Of a stretch of DNA of 64,000 nucleotides, positions 10,901 through 20,565 are shown one piece after another. The position numbers were made by a program, and so were the translations under genes. Position 1 is the first letter of the stretch. Each line of letters opens with the position of its first letter. Source of the stretch: Lasiosphaeria ovina. Its lineage: Eukaryota; Ascomycota; Sordariomycetes; Sordariales; Lasiosphaeriaceae. The notes under the pieces are model-generated. The model saw only the letters and a program-made list of their open reading frames with translations. It was not told the DNA's origin and did not search any database. Where the stretch lies: the NCBI GenBank assembly GCA_033439765.1, contig JAULSN010000009.1, forward strand, positions 496,001 to 560,000. Direction: 5' to 3'.

Positions 10901-11696
10901 ATACTAGCTCGATAAAGGCCTACTTCTTTTCTCTGTAAAAACGAATCCAATAATAGCCTGAGTAAACATCAATGAAATGGGTAGTATAACGTTGGCCGAG
11001 GTAGCCGGGTTTACGGTAGGTAATTAGGTCAACTCTAACAAAGTCAAGCGGAGCGTTACACACTACCTCGGTCCTCTTATCGATTAGGTCTATTGCCTTC
11101 CCGAGAACACAGGGCTTGCAGAAGTCTTTATTATATACGCCTATGATCTTGATGCCGGCTCTGTTACAGGCCTTGACGACGATTTCCGGGTTGGCATGGA
11201 GGAGGCGCCGGTACATCGTTTCGTATATGATCGAGGCTAGCAGAGCCTCACGAACCGTAATGTTGGGTAGTAGGTCGCGAGATGTAATACATAGAAAGAC
11301 TGGCAGGCCGCCTACCCACTGAAGGTCGGCTACGGGCTTCCTGCTTCCTTTCTCCAGGACCCTATTGTCCTCCATATTCCATGTGAGGCCTACGAGAGAG
11401 AGGGATGTAGGGCTCACGAGGTTGACCGGGGTTTCCGGGCAGTAGTATGCCTGCCCGAGATGCACATCCCGATACGTATTGCCTATGTATATCGATAGTT
11501 TAACGTTACCGATATGGAATGACTTGGCCGTATGGCCGGTAGATCCGCCGTACTGCCATACACGGGCGAGTGGGCTGAGCTTCGTGAACCACTTGAGGTT
11601 GTTGAATGAGGTCTTTGAAGCGCCTATATCGAAGATGACTGTGTCTTTGTTAATCTCTGTTGCCTTGAGAGCCTGTTGGACTTCGGTCGTAGCCAT
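7964..11696 (-). pseudogene. pol: Copia Pol polyprotein with nine Gln-codon stops
   Basis: ATG at 11696 overlaps the gag stop. Protease: D-I-G-A-S (Asp23) where families have D(S/T)GA; the codon is ATA, as expected from ACA by CpA to TpA. Integrase: MYRRLLHANPE, where the first HHCC His reads Tyr; later CKPC, D at GIDGGSEF and NGVLERAGR. Then a Pro-rich linker (to 9612). Reverse transcriptase: QFDFKTAFLNA and YVDD (8938-8949). RNase H and the terminal LTKPL motif end at 7964. Stops: TAG at 10920-10922, 10899-10901, 10560-10562, 9612-9614, 9513-9515, 8282-8284, 8273-8275; TAA at 10590-10592, 8543-8545. A one-base shift lies near 9290 between CGNHEEDNW and SMIYAAVANSTSV. No TGA stop was found. 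Most other Gln codons are intact, so the damage is partial. Confidence 0.85.
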
Positions 11697-12850
11697 TAGA
11701 GGTTCCGCCGGGGGCTCTGGTGAAAATCCTGCTCCGTGGAAGCCTCAGGGTCGCTATGAGGGGGCTGCGGACCAGCATAGAAGCTTCCTCCAAATAGGAG
11801 GTTCGAGGTCTCGGGGCCGGCGAGGCCGCTCGAGTTGTGTTGTAGCATTGCAGCCGTGCCTGAAGGTCCTGCCTTGGCCGCCATAGCTTCCCTTTTCCAT
11901 CTCCAGGTATCAGGAGCCGCCTGGGGGTTGCACCAGAAGCATTCCTTTCCAGCCGGGATGTGTTTACCGCAGGGCTTGTGATGTTTCCAGCTCTTCAGGA
12001 TCTTGGTTGTGCATTGGCTACATTGTTCTTTCTCCCTGCCGCCCTTCTTATTCTCTCCTTGTGTGTTCGAGGGTGCCTGTTGGGTAGGCTGTGAGGAGGG
12101 GGTTGTCGGTTTGGGTAGCTGGAGGTAGGAACCGGAGCGCTTCTCTTTGTCGGCTTTTGCGTTGAGGATCTGTAGGAAACCTTGCCAGTTTAGTTTCTTG
12201 TTCTCAATCTGGTATTCCCACAGCAGCAGGTCGTTAGGGTATGCATTCTCAACGGAGCTGAGGGCGTTCTGGAGGGCTTGGTCGTCGCTGATGACCATGC
12301 CTGTGGCTTGGAGTTGGTCTTTGAGGAGTTGTAGCTTGTTGATTAGGCCGTACATTGTGTCAAAGTCCTCACGGTGGAGGGAGGAAAACTCTCGTAGGAG
12401 CTCGCGGCGGGAGAGCTTGCCTATGCTCGGAATCGTGCGGCAGACCAGGTCAAACGTGACCTTCGGGTCTTCTTCTGCCTGTGACCAGCCGTGTTGACGA
12501 AGTATTTGAACCACTGTAGGATCAGTAAGGGTAGTCATGATGATTCCTGCCGCTGTACAGCGGCCTGTATACCAGGTCAGGTATTCCGCAGAGTCGAGGG
12601 CGAATGCCGGTGTGGCGGTGCCCGATGTGGCTGTGCCGGGTGTGGCGGTGCCCGGGGTGATGCTGCCCGGTACAGTGAAGGTTGTAGCGGGTGTGGGCAT
12701 GCCTACCGTCGGGGCCGGCGTGGCTCCGGGCGGTGTGATCGGTTCGATGTATGCAATTAGGCCTGCAGAACCGAGGGCGTTACGGATCGCTGCCTTCCAG
12801 GCGACGAAGTTCTCGTCGCCCTTCAATTCAGGGACCTTGACTTTGACCAT
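11696..12850 (-). CDS. gag: Copia Gag polyprotein
   Basis: An intact 384-codon frame. The N-terminus VPELKGDENFVAWKAAIR matches the start of copia-type Gag. It is followed by a Pro/Thr-rich segment with tandem TPGTA(T/S) repeats (about residues 66-82) from a 15-bp DNA repeat, then a helical capsid-like region (RRELLREFSSLHREDFDTMY). The C-terminal third has a Cys/His cluster (CSQC...HHKPCGKH...CFWCNP, about residues 277-313) in place of the classical CCHC knuckle. It would assemble the virus-like particle. The stop TAA overlaps the pol ATG (TAATG), so pol would need reinitiation or frameshifting. No RIP stops. Confidence 0.85.
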   Translation of the reverse strand: MVKVKVPELKGDENFVAWKAAIRNALGSAGLIAYIEPITPPGATPAPTVGMPTPATTFTVPGSITPGTATPGTATSGTATPAFALDSAEYLTWYTGRCTAAGIIMTTLTDPTVVQILRQHGWSQAEEDPKVTFDLVCRTIPSIGKLSRRELLREFSSLHREDFDTMYGLINKLQLLKDQLQATGMVISDDQALQNALSSVENAYPNDLLLWEYQIENKKLNWQGFLQILNAKADKEKRSGSYLQLPKPTTPSSQPTQQAPSNTQGENKKGGREKEQCSQCTTKILKSWKHHKPCGKHIPAGKECFWCNPQAAPDTWRWKREAMAAKAGPSGTAAMLQHNSSGLAGPETSNLLFGGSFYAGPQPPHSDPEASTEQDFHQSPRRNL

Positions 12851-13062
12851 CGCAGGGCTGGCGATGACTTCAGGGACAGGGGACAGGGACGTGGAGGGCG
12901 CGTGTGGGCCTTCCGGGAGCGCTACAGGCCGTAGGGAGGGCCGTAGGTATTCGACGTTGGACGTGCAGGTCCGGGGAATCGGTAGTTCCGGTGATCGGAT
13001 GTGCTGCAGGGTCGAAAAGGGACTGTAAACAAAAGTGGGAATAGCTTCAATTGTTGAAGCGA
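12851..13062 (-). other. Copia 5' leader
   Basis: Non-coding sequence between primer-binding site and gag ATG, expected to hold the packaging signal. No distinct motif identified. Confidence 0.4.
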
Positions 13063-13077
13063 CGGGAACTCATAACC
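13063..13077 (-). promoter_or_regulatory. Primer-binding site, initiator tRNA-Met half-tRNA type
   Basis: Directly after the 5' LTR the coding strand reads GGTTATGAGTTCCCG. GGTTATGAG is complementary to CUCAUAACC, the anticodon-loop region of eukaryotic initiator tRNA-Met. Copia-type elements are known to prime from the half-tRNA cleaved at this loop. Confidence 0.55.
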
Positions 13078-13250
13078 TGTTGGGAGGAAAGGTAAGGACT
13101 GGATTGCTTGGAGGAAGTCTAGCTATCTGGGCCACAGCGGAATATATATGTGGAAGTGATGGCCTGGACCGGTGGATCCCATATCCACTTATGCCTCGGC
13201 TTGAGGGCATCAGGCCGGGGTCCGGCCTGATCCCTGCTAGCCTGGCCACA
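13078..13250 (-). repeat. 5' LTR of the copia element
   Basis: 173 bp; on the coding (minus) strand it begins TGTGGCCAGGC and ends CCTCCCAACA. It is followed by TSD copy ATCTC at 13251-13255. The single difference from the other LTR (CTAGCAGGG here, CTAGTAGGG there, minus strand) is a CpA to TpA change. Confidence 0.93.
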
Positions 13251-13273
13251 ATCTCTCATGGATCACAGCTCTC

Positions 13274-13528
13274 ATGGCTTCCTCAACTTTCAAAACTCCC
13301 TCAGCTCCCCTGAAAGAGACGAAGTCTATCTCTCGAGCAACATTACCAAACCACAAGACAATCACCGTTGAAGATGTTTTGGGGGAAATAGACCATGTTT
13401 TTGAAGACGACTCAGACTGGGAGCTCCCATCAGTAGAGACTCTCTTCGTGCTGGAAAAGGCCCGCAAGAAGGGCGAGAGTTACGAGGACCTCTTACTGAA
13501 GCTCCGAGAGCTAAGGGAGGGTAGTTAG
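13274..13528 (+). CDS. Small hypothetical protein next to the copia insertion
   Basis: An intact 84-codon frame with ATG at 13274. The product starts with a Thr/Ser/Lys-rich segment, then a motif-like ITVEDVLGEIDHVFEDDSDW and a basic helical tail (EDLLLKLRELREGS). It is acidic in the middle with no signal peptide or membrane segment. It begins 24 bp beyond the copia LTR, so the transposon landed in its upstream region and its natural promoter is now 5.6 kb away or replaced by the LTR. Family not recognised; reading-frame quality and composition argue that it is real. Confidence 0.5.
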   Translation: MASSTFKTPSAPLKETKSISRATLPNHKTITVEDVLGEIDHVFEDDSDWELPSVETLFVLEKARKKGESYEDLLLKLRELREGS

Positions 13529-13875
13529 TGGTTCGGGTTTGTAGTGCTTCCAGCCGCTCTTGCATAGCTAATGGGCTAAAATTTACCGGCAAAGCTGCCT
13601 GGGACCAGAAGCCTCAGAGAGTCAGTAACGCGCCCTTGGTCGGCACTTGTCGGCATCGGCGCCGCCGCCGACGATCGTCACGTCGGCGGGCAGTCGTCCG
13701 AAAGGATTTGGCTAGAGCACAAGGGCAAGGGGGTCCCGCCATATCCAGCACAGAAGAGAGCGTTCTTGAGGTCCCACGATGGTTTTTTTTTTGGGGGGGG
13801 GGAGAGGTTAGAGAGCGATGATTGTCACTTGAACAAACATTGCGGCCGTACCAGGGAACATCACAGATAACCCAT

Positions 13876-14638
13876 TTAGAGCATGTGTTCCAGTTCAAAA
13901 GATAAAACTTTAGGCACCCTAGCCAGTCCTCGTGTGTTTCTAAAAATTGCAATACTCACCCCTCTAGCTAGTGCGAGGTTCTGGATCTCAACCCCACTGC
14001 CACTGAAGACTTCTCCCTTGTAGAGTACTACCCAACTCCATATCGTTGCAAGCCACGCGAGCTCTTTACTAGCGTCGGTTTGTTTGCGTTTTATTAGGCG
14101 TTGTCTGGAGATACTCACGCTCTGAGCACTCTCGTAGACGTCGATCGCGAAGGTCGCATTGCCCCTACCACGATTTCTCGAGGCCCGCCGAGCTTTTCTC
14201 TCTCGGTCAATAATATCCTCCAGTGATTTAAATACGCGCATGAGCTGTATATAAGAAAGCCTGAGGCGCATACTCGCGCTCCCTTCTATAGCCCTATCCA
14301 GCACTTGAAAGACGGCAATAATATAGGGATCGCTGCTGGCAATGTTGCCAGGTAACGTCGTCTGCATAAGTAATGCAATCCATTCGTCTAAAGCGATTTC
14401 CAAAGTAGCGTCGAAGAAAGTTAGTTATCGCATCGTGTCTGACAAGCCGAGGTATATTGTCGAGTAGCCTTAGCAGCTTTGCATTAGACCTCTTCGTATC
14501 CCGTCGCTTCCCCATGCGCGAACTGTGGATCGGTACTGCTAGCGTCCCCCGGTCCCCTTCTGTCGCGGCTTGCTGTGGTGTTCCCGCTGCGAACGGCAAA
14601 CAGACTGGGTCAGAGTCAATGTCCATAGGGCCCCCCAT
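13876..14638 (-). pseudogene. Unknown gene, two overlapping frames (frameshifted or spliced)
   Basis: Frame 1 starts at ATG 14638 (MGGPMDIDSD...RLLDNIPRLVRHDAITNFLRRYF). Frame 2 (14403-13876) continues with EIALDEWIALLMQTTLP, a helix-rich middle and a basic RERKARRASRNRGRGN patch. The two frames join naturally near 14400 if one shift is allowed; the intron tested there (CTAAC present, poor donor) did not restore the frame. No family recognised. It ends next to a G-run (13792-13802). Confidence 0.35.
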
Positions 14639-14639
14639 A

Positions 14640-15350
14640 GAGCCAAATTTATTGCCTAGAGCGAAGTAGCCTTACGGAGGTGGGCTTCTAGCACAAGAAA
14701 GTAGCAAACTACAGGAAGGCTTTTTCTTAACAACATAAATCGAAGAATGAAGGAGAATATAAGACTTATAATTCGCCTGAGGACCCTGATCCAGGACGCT
14801 TCGGCTACACCCTGGCTCCAGGCTCCCGGACGCCCGGCTTCGTGTCGCATGGTACCGAGGACCCGGATTCTAAGACCGGTAGCGGGCGAGCGCCTGAGAA
14901 ACGGGACCATTTTCCCCGGATTCCGGGTTTTCTCAAGGCCTTAATATGCCGGCTCTGTCTCCCTAAAAGTTTACTCTTTTTAGAGGTATATTTTCGTATT
15001 TAATACACAAAGTCAATTTCACCATGTTGTTTAAGCAAGCAGCCGTGGCAGTGCTATCTGTGTCTTCCTCCCTCCTGTGTGCGTCGGCGGCGCGTAGGTA
15101 TCAAATAGAAAATAGCACCTCTGGATTGCAGAACGCTGTCTACTTTGATAATTGCTATGGAAATGTCGTTGGCTGATGGAAAGAGAAAATATAACTTACG
15201 TTGCTCCCTAGGGGTGTCTATGGGCTGAACTACAAACCAGCTTAACTGCCAGCATCGTAGCTCACCCATGTTCCATAGATTACTACTTCTTCTGGGGGCA
15301 TGCGCGCGCATTCTCGCTACAGACTCATAGAGTAGTTTCGGTGTACAAAG
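14640..15350. other. Intergenic, no gene seen
   Basis: Only short frames without motif; composition changes from GC-rich (14780-14930) to AT-rich (14930-15060). Nothing recognisable. Confidence 0.5.
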
Positions 15351-15567
15351 ATCAATTCATGAGACCGAGGTCATGAGCGATATCGATATCCATGCGGTCG
15401 AGGTCGGTTTCGGGAGGTGATGTATGGTATTTGATGTGGATATGCCGGACACCAAACGAGGGCTCTCAGGCTTGACTACCATGTCTCCATTATCCTCTTT
15501 GGTCCTGGACCAAGACTTTGTGCTCTTCTTCCGTGGCGGCTCCATCGAGAGATCAAGGACAAAGACT

Positions 15568-16850
15568 TCAGGAAGAGAGGGCTCCACAGTATCCTCTATC
15601 TTCCGCTTCCGCGTGGTAGCAGTCTTCCGTGGTCGACGTGCCGAGCGAGACTGGAGTCTTGGTGGCAGTACCCTCTATAGGAGTCTTGGTAGTAGTGCTA
15701 TCTGTGGGAACCTTTGGGAGAGATAGCGCATATTGCTTGCCGTGAGTTCGTTCGACATAGTTGCTCCACTCGGCAGGTGAAGTAATGATAATAGGCTTCC
15801 CAACGCCTTCGCGAGAACATTGAGAGCATGGAAATGGATGCTTGAAAGTGCCCCCCCCCTTGAGATATTTGCCTCTGAAGTGTCTGCTTAGCGAGTCCCG
15901 TGTCTTGAAAGGCTTCTCGTATAGAAAGCAGGCTGACTCCTTCGACTTGGCTGACTTCGTAGGTTTGGGCTTCTCGTCTTCTATAGTGCCGGCAGATACC
16001 GGCAGGACAACAGACAGAAGAGTCCAGGCTCTTTGCACGTAGCGGAGAAGCCATTCCAGAGCCCTCTCTGAACGGTTCTCAGCCCTCGAAGTCGAATGTA
16101 AGTGGTTCCGAGGCAGAAAGTGTTGAGGGACCTAGATTTAACTTGATAGCCTAGCCCTCCACCTCTTCCTCTAGGCCGAGGACAACACGCATGCACTTGG
16201 ACTTCTCGACATGGATCTGCAAGAAGGATTTACAGATCTGGATAGCTCTCGCGTTGCCCTTGCAGAGGTTGATCCACACCGCATCTGCATCTACATCTGC
16301 CTGCACCTGGGCGGGGTTTAGCGGCGCCTGGTCTTCGTCTGCATTTCCACCACGAAGATTGGGGGGCTATGTCACTGGAAGGGAGAGTTAGTAGTGGCGC
16401 GAGGTAACGGGACGAGCCTCATAACTCTTGGTGTCGAGTCACTTACTGCTCGTACGTCTCCCTCCGTACCTTCAAGGCACGGCCACGCTGAGCCTTTGTA
16501 GACTTGGCCGTCTTAGGTTCCTGTAGCGCGTTTGAGTGTTGCCCTCATCATCGATCTTAGGTGCATGACCTTGAAGGATCTGTGCCGCACGTTGCGTTGC
16601 TTAGAGAAGGTACCGGCTTGAGCTGTCGGCTTTGTGTCGTCGTCGTATGACTTTTTTCGTCAGCATCTTCGTAGGATGGAGGAGAGTTGAAGTATTATTG
16701 AGAGGATTTGGTGCTCACTAGGGAGCGACCAGCTTTTTAACACAGGCGATCTGCCGCGAGGCTTCTCAGCTTCCCGTCATGCCAGCTTGAGAGCTCAGGC
16801 CGGCCTGGGGCTAGGTCCATTGGCTTGGGCTATTTTCATGCAAATCATGA
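15568..16850 (-). pseudogene. DUF3435-like C-terminal zinc-finger region, decayed
   Basis: A protein-like signal runs through shifting minus-strand frames. A clean intron lies at 16446-16375 (GTAAGT donor, TACTAAC branch at 16393-16387, CCAG acceptor). After it come helical segments (VWINLCKGNARAIQICKSF and EWLLRYVQRAWTLLSV), then CFLYEKPFKTRDSLSRHFRG and CSQC...EWSNYVERTHGKQY. The spacing resembles the paired C2H2-like fingers at the C-terminus of many DUF3435 proteins (C-x2-C...L-x2-H-F...C-P...H-x3-H). Several expected Cys/His positions read Tyr (CFLY, RGKYL, WSNYVE), each explicable by a CpA to TpA change. Stops and a C-run frameshift (15850-15858) break it. The family call is tentative. 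Confidence 0.4.
16375..16446 (-). other. Well-formed spliceosomal intron inside the decayed gene
   Basis: 72 bp with GTAAGT at the 5' end, TACTAAC branch sequence and CTTCCAG at the 3' end, all matching fungal consensus, showing that the surrounding sequence was once an expressed gene on the minus strand. Confidence 0.75.
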
Positions 16851-18688
16851 AGTATCAGGGTGGAGTTGGCCACTTTGCGAGGCTCAAACGGAGGTGTTGG
16901 CGAAACGGGCTGATAGGGAGCGGCCGCCGCGCCTAACTCGATACGGAAGTGAAAAAACCTCTGAACTTATCGTACTTCGCTTAGAGTGCTAAAGCAAAGG
17001 CAGACTGCCTATTTCTTTCCCTTACAGAAAGGACTTCACTTGTTGCTTGACGCTGACCTCTTCGCAACGAAGTGCGCGGGCTCTGGGGGGACCATGTTCG
17101 TGGGACCGATGGGCTATAGCAGCCCGAGAGGGCGGGTAACGCACTCCTTGAGATGAACTCGGACTGGCTCATCATAATAGTGGGCGGAACCGAGTCGGGC
17201 AACGACCTGTCCGGGCGCCTTGTAGCGGCCGGTGAAGCTCGACGTGGACCACCGCGTCGTCTACTCGGCGTATGTCTATGCCTGGGGCGGTTAGGTTGGG
17301 GTAGCTTGGGAGGGCGCTACGCCCAGCGCCGAAAGCCGCGCGTACTATGTAAATGCAGATGAAAATATCGAAAACAGCCGTCAAGAATATGTGCTGCATG
17401 TTGACCCTCGTCGACTGTATTGAGCACATGGTCTTCCCGCTCCTGCTGTGTCAGTGTCATTGCGGTTCTTCGCCACACGTCGACACGGGGCCACGCCGCC
17501 GGGTTCGGCGACGGGGACTCTTTCCTGGGCGCGAGCAGGGTAAATAACTCGCAAGTGCAGGCTAACTCAATTACCCAAGTGCAGGCTAATAGCCGGCTCC
17601 CGAGCATCTTTTTCGGCTCTCGGGCGAAAATAGGTTCTCGGGTGGGTCGCGTCTTCGGGGATACTTGGCAAACCGCCTCTGACGTAGAGGTCGGTGGGAC
17701 GAATTTTTGAAAAGTATGGTAGGCCGTTTCGGGAAACGCGAAAATGTTCGAGGTTGGCTCAGGCCTATTAAGGGGGACGTAAAAAAAAAGTAATAGCGAA
17801 GAACGTTAAGCACACGAGGCCGATTATAAGCTGAGCTTCCCTCATATCTCTATCCTCCCGTGGTTGGGCTTCTTATCTCTTTGACCAGGTACTATGGTAC
17901 GATATGGGGCGCATTAGGCATATAGGTGGGGAAACCGCCTCCCTCTTCCAACGAAAAAAGGCATAGTGGTTGAGTCGAGCGGTCATCGCTCTCGCACCCA
18001 AAAAGTCGTAGCTAATCTGATTCCAGAAAAAAACCCAGATTGTTACAGACCCTCGTGTTCGAGTCCCGTCACTAGCCATGGACCGCAGTTACACCTTCGA
18101 TCCAATGATTGGCTAAGCCCCCCTAGCATAGCACGCCAGTTCTTAGTTACAGGACTTTGGAATTCCCAGTTTGGGGCTGTGTAGTGTAGGGGAGAGAAAA
18201 AATAGAAGTGGAAAAAAATGCAAACCAAAAAGTGAGTCAAGATTCCCGACCCTCAACCCGACCAACTGAGCCTTTATTTATTTTTTAGTTTTTCCCTTCC
18301 TTATATTTTCGACTCACTTTTCTACATTATACTTGTAAACGTATGCATCCCTCTCAGCTTCGGTATACTTTCTCCTACGCGATGATTCCTATGTCGGCTA
18401 CGTTGTAAGGGGGTGTGTTTTTTTACTTTAAATATACGAAAATTACAACGCCCTATAAATGCAATTCCAGAGTAGAGCCGTTAGAAAGCCCTATCAATTA
18501 CGAAGCTCCGCAGCTAGTTTATATATTCTCACGATGCGGAATAGTGATGTTGTTACGCGTCAATTGAACCAGTTTTTTTTATTTTTGTATAGGGGCCTGT
18601 GAAGGGGGTCACGGTTCGGATCTAATCGCGCACTCAGACGTCTTTCTTGGGCGTTCTGCGTTAATTGTGGCTTGATATTGGGGCGCCA
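16851..18688. other. Repeat-like intergenic stretch, no intact gene
   Basis: Frames near 17150-17550 on the plus strand look weakly protein-like (GATPSAESRAYYVNADE, SRQEYVLHVDP) but are interrupted; no family recognised. 17545-17590 holds a short duplication of CAAGTGCAGGCTAA. From 18240 on the sequence is AT-rich. A tRNA-like element is listed separately. Confidence 0.35.
17961..18076 (+). repeat. tRNA-derived (SINE-like) sequence
   Basis: It contains a good pol III A box (TGGTTGAGTCG, 17967-17977) and B box (GTTCGAGTC, 18057-18065), about 80 bp apart. The T-arm does not fold into five pairs and the acceptor ends (GGCATAG and CTAGCC) match only partly, so it is not a working tRNA. Confidence 0.4.
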
Positions 18689-19085
18689 CAGCACATTTTT
18701 AGTACAGGGGCTGCACACAACCATTTTTGCGGGCAGCTGGCTGGCACAGGGACTGCACCCTGGCATTGGGACCATTTTTGCTGGTATTAGGACTGCACAC
18801 ACCACTTTTGCTGGCAGCTGGCTGGCACTGGGCCTGCACCCCCTTTTTGCTGGCGCTGGGACTGTACTTCATTTTTTTGGTAGTAGCTGGCCATTTTTGG
18901 GACTGCACCTTATTTTTTTGGTGGTAGCTAGCTGGCACTGGGACTGCACTTTATTTTTTTGGTGGTAGCTAGCTGGCACTGGGACTGCACCTTATTTTTT
19001 TGGTGGTAGCTGGCCATTTTTTGGTGGCAGCTGGCCATTTTTTTGGTGGCAGCTGGCTGGCACTGGCGCTGCACCACATTTTTGC
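18689..19085. repeat. Minisatellite of GGCACTGGGACTGCACC / TTTTTGGTGGTAGCTGG units
   Basis: Variable 25-55-bp units with the phrases ctggcactgggactgcac and tttttttggtggtagctggc repeat across about 400 bp. The three units at 18885-19010 are almost identical. It ends exactly where homology to the pogo-type element begins. Confidence 0.8.
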
Positions 19086-19094
19086 TGGGACTGG

Positions 19095-20565
19095 TTCAAC
19101 TACCCGGCCCTCCCGGCAGTCCGCCTCATCAAGCCGGAGAACCGTTGGAATAAAGACGAGACTTGCCTTCAAGAAGGCCAGGGTTCCAACAGCACGGTTC
19201 TCGGCGGTGCTGAACATGGAGCCCTGATCAAAAAGCAGCCCGGATCACGGAATTAGACTACCTTCGTGGAATACATCTCTGCAACGGGCAGAGCATTGCC
19301 TCCTTTAGTGATCATGAAGGGTAAAACCTTACAATCACAGCACTACCCAACGAAGATGGGTCCTTTTAAAGGCTGCAGCTTCACCAGCCAGGAAAAAGGC
19401 TAGATTAACGATGCCGCTGCCTTGAAATTGCTTCATAAGGTCTTCCTTCCTAACATCGAACGCCGGCTCCTCATGGTTGACGGCCACGGCAGTCATATAA
19501 CTAATAAATATATATAGGTATGCTTGCAAAATAATATTCAGCTTCTTTACCTACCGGCATATTCATCACACGTACTTCAGCCGCTTAATTTATACGTATC
19601 CATACGGCGAGACCGATACAACATCATGGGAATCACTCCCCGTCGTGGACTTCGCAGACGATACTGATGAGGAAGTGGAAGAACACCTCAGGCGTACCGA
19701 GCTCTCTGTACACAAAAGACCATGCCCAACCGAGCTATCAAAAGACGAGTATGCTTTCGGGGGGGGGAGATTTCCTTTTTCTTCAGGAGATTCGTCGGAG
19801 TAAATACCCTCCCAGTCCTGGTCGTCCGAGCTCGTCAACTGGAATATAGAGAACTCGGTTTAATCAGGCACGTTATCGGGGGTTATTATCCATTTTCTCG
19901 CCCTTAAAGCGCGTATACCGGAAGGAGCTTAATAATATATACCCCGGTGTTCTAATTCAACGGTCGCCGGCCGCCGTATTATATTAATTTATTATAAAAA
20001 GGCTCGGGACTTGGTATTACGGCTCGAGAATTGCATAGCGGGCTAGTATGCTTCCGGCTTATAGCTGGTAAATAAGCAAAAACCACCCAGGAACCCTTTA
20101 GTGCTAAAAAACAGTAATAAAGTCATTACTAATACAGCTTTAGCCGCCCTGGAGAAAGCCCGGGATACGGCTCACTAATAATAAGAGTTGCTTGACGATT
20201 ACGGTACTTGGAAGACCCCCTATAAAGGTCGTAGACCTAACTATTACCCTAGCCAAGATCAATATAAGCTCCCCGGCTCGTAGGGCACGTCATCACCTAT
20301 TCAAGAAGGTCAAGAAGCCATTCAGCCACAAGGACTTTGAGTTGGCTAGGCTTAGGCGCGAAAATGAGGCTCTGAAGGCCGAGATTGAGCACAGGAAGGG
20401 AGCCAAAAAGAAGAAGGTCGACTTGAGCCCAAATTCGAAGTTCGCCACGATAAAACACATTCAGCGCGCGCAGAGGGTAGTGGGGCGTGATATTAATAGG
20501 TTTACGAATTAGAGGGCGTGGAAGAAGTCGAGGAAGTCGAAAGTTATATGTTCATTAGTTGACTT
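19095..20565 (+). pseudogene. Pogo/Fot1-type DDE transposase, degraded copy 1
   Basis: Homologous along its length to the copy at 39350-40280. Recognisable: KDET (first Asp), ALIKKQPGSR, GRALPPLVIMKGK, the second catalytic motif VDGHGSH, LLYLPAYSSH, LQPLNL, then (after a 296-bp interruption) FSPLKARYRKEL, AGW-like and C-terminal SPARRARH...ELARLRRENEALKAEI...SPNSKFATIKHIQRAQ (coiled coil). Stops (TAG for Trp/Gln) and small deletions abound. It lacks the N-terminal DNA-binding half; the left edge abuts the minisatellite, and the right end is diverged from the copy-2 inverted repeat. Confidence 0.8.
19593..19888. other. Foreign segment nested in pogo copy 1
   Basis: The transposase frame LNL (19584-19592) resumes as S(I/V)FSPLK at 19889, with TTA at both edges (19590-19592 and 19886-19888). 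The 296-bp insert has no terminal inverted repeats and contains good open frames on both strands: plus, acidic PVVDFADDTDEEVEEHL; minus, Ser-rich YSSFDSSVGHGLLCTESSV. It is probably a captured gene fragment. Confidence 0.5.

Larger units (their letters stand above)
7623..13250 (-). mobile_element. Complete Ty1/copia LTR retrotransposon
   Basis: The element is bounded by two 173-bp LTRs (7623-7795 and 13078-13250) that differ at a single position, and flanked on both sides by the 5-bp target duplication ATCTC (7618-7622 and 13251-13255). The coding strand is minus: gag at 12850-11696, then pol in the copia order protease, integrase, reverse transcriptase, RNase H down to 7964. gag is intact. 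pol carries nine in-frame stops (all TAG or TAA at probable Gln positions) and one frameshift near 9290, so it cannot encode active proteins without suppression. The near-identity of the LTRs indicates a fairly recent insertion. Confidence 0.92.

Noticed and set aside
8282..11696. Alternative nuclear code (UAR as Gln) as the main explanation of copia stops
   Set aside because: Host genes here end normally at TAA/TAG, and the protease and integrase motif changes are inactivating CpA to TpA changes, so mutation is the simpler cause.
17961..18076. Functional tRNA gene
   Set aside because: A and B boxes are good, but T-arm and acceptor stems do not pair.
18689..19085. CRISPR array
   Set aside because: Units vary in length and run head to tail without unique spacers; the organism is a fungus.
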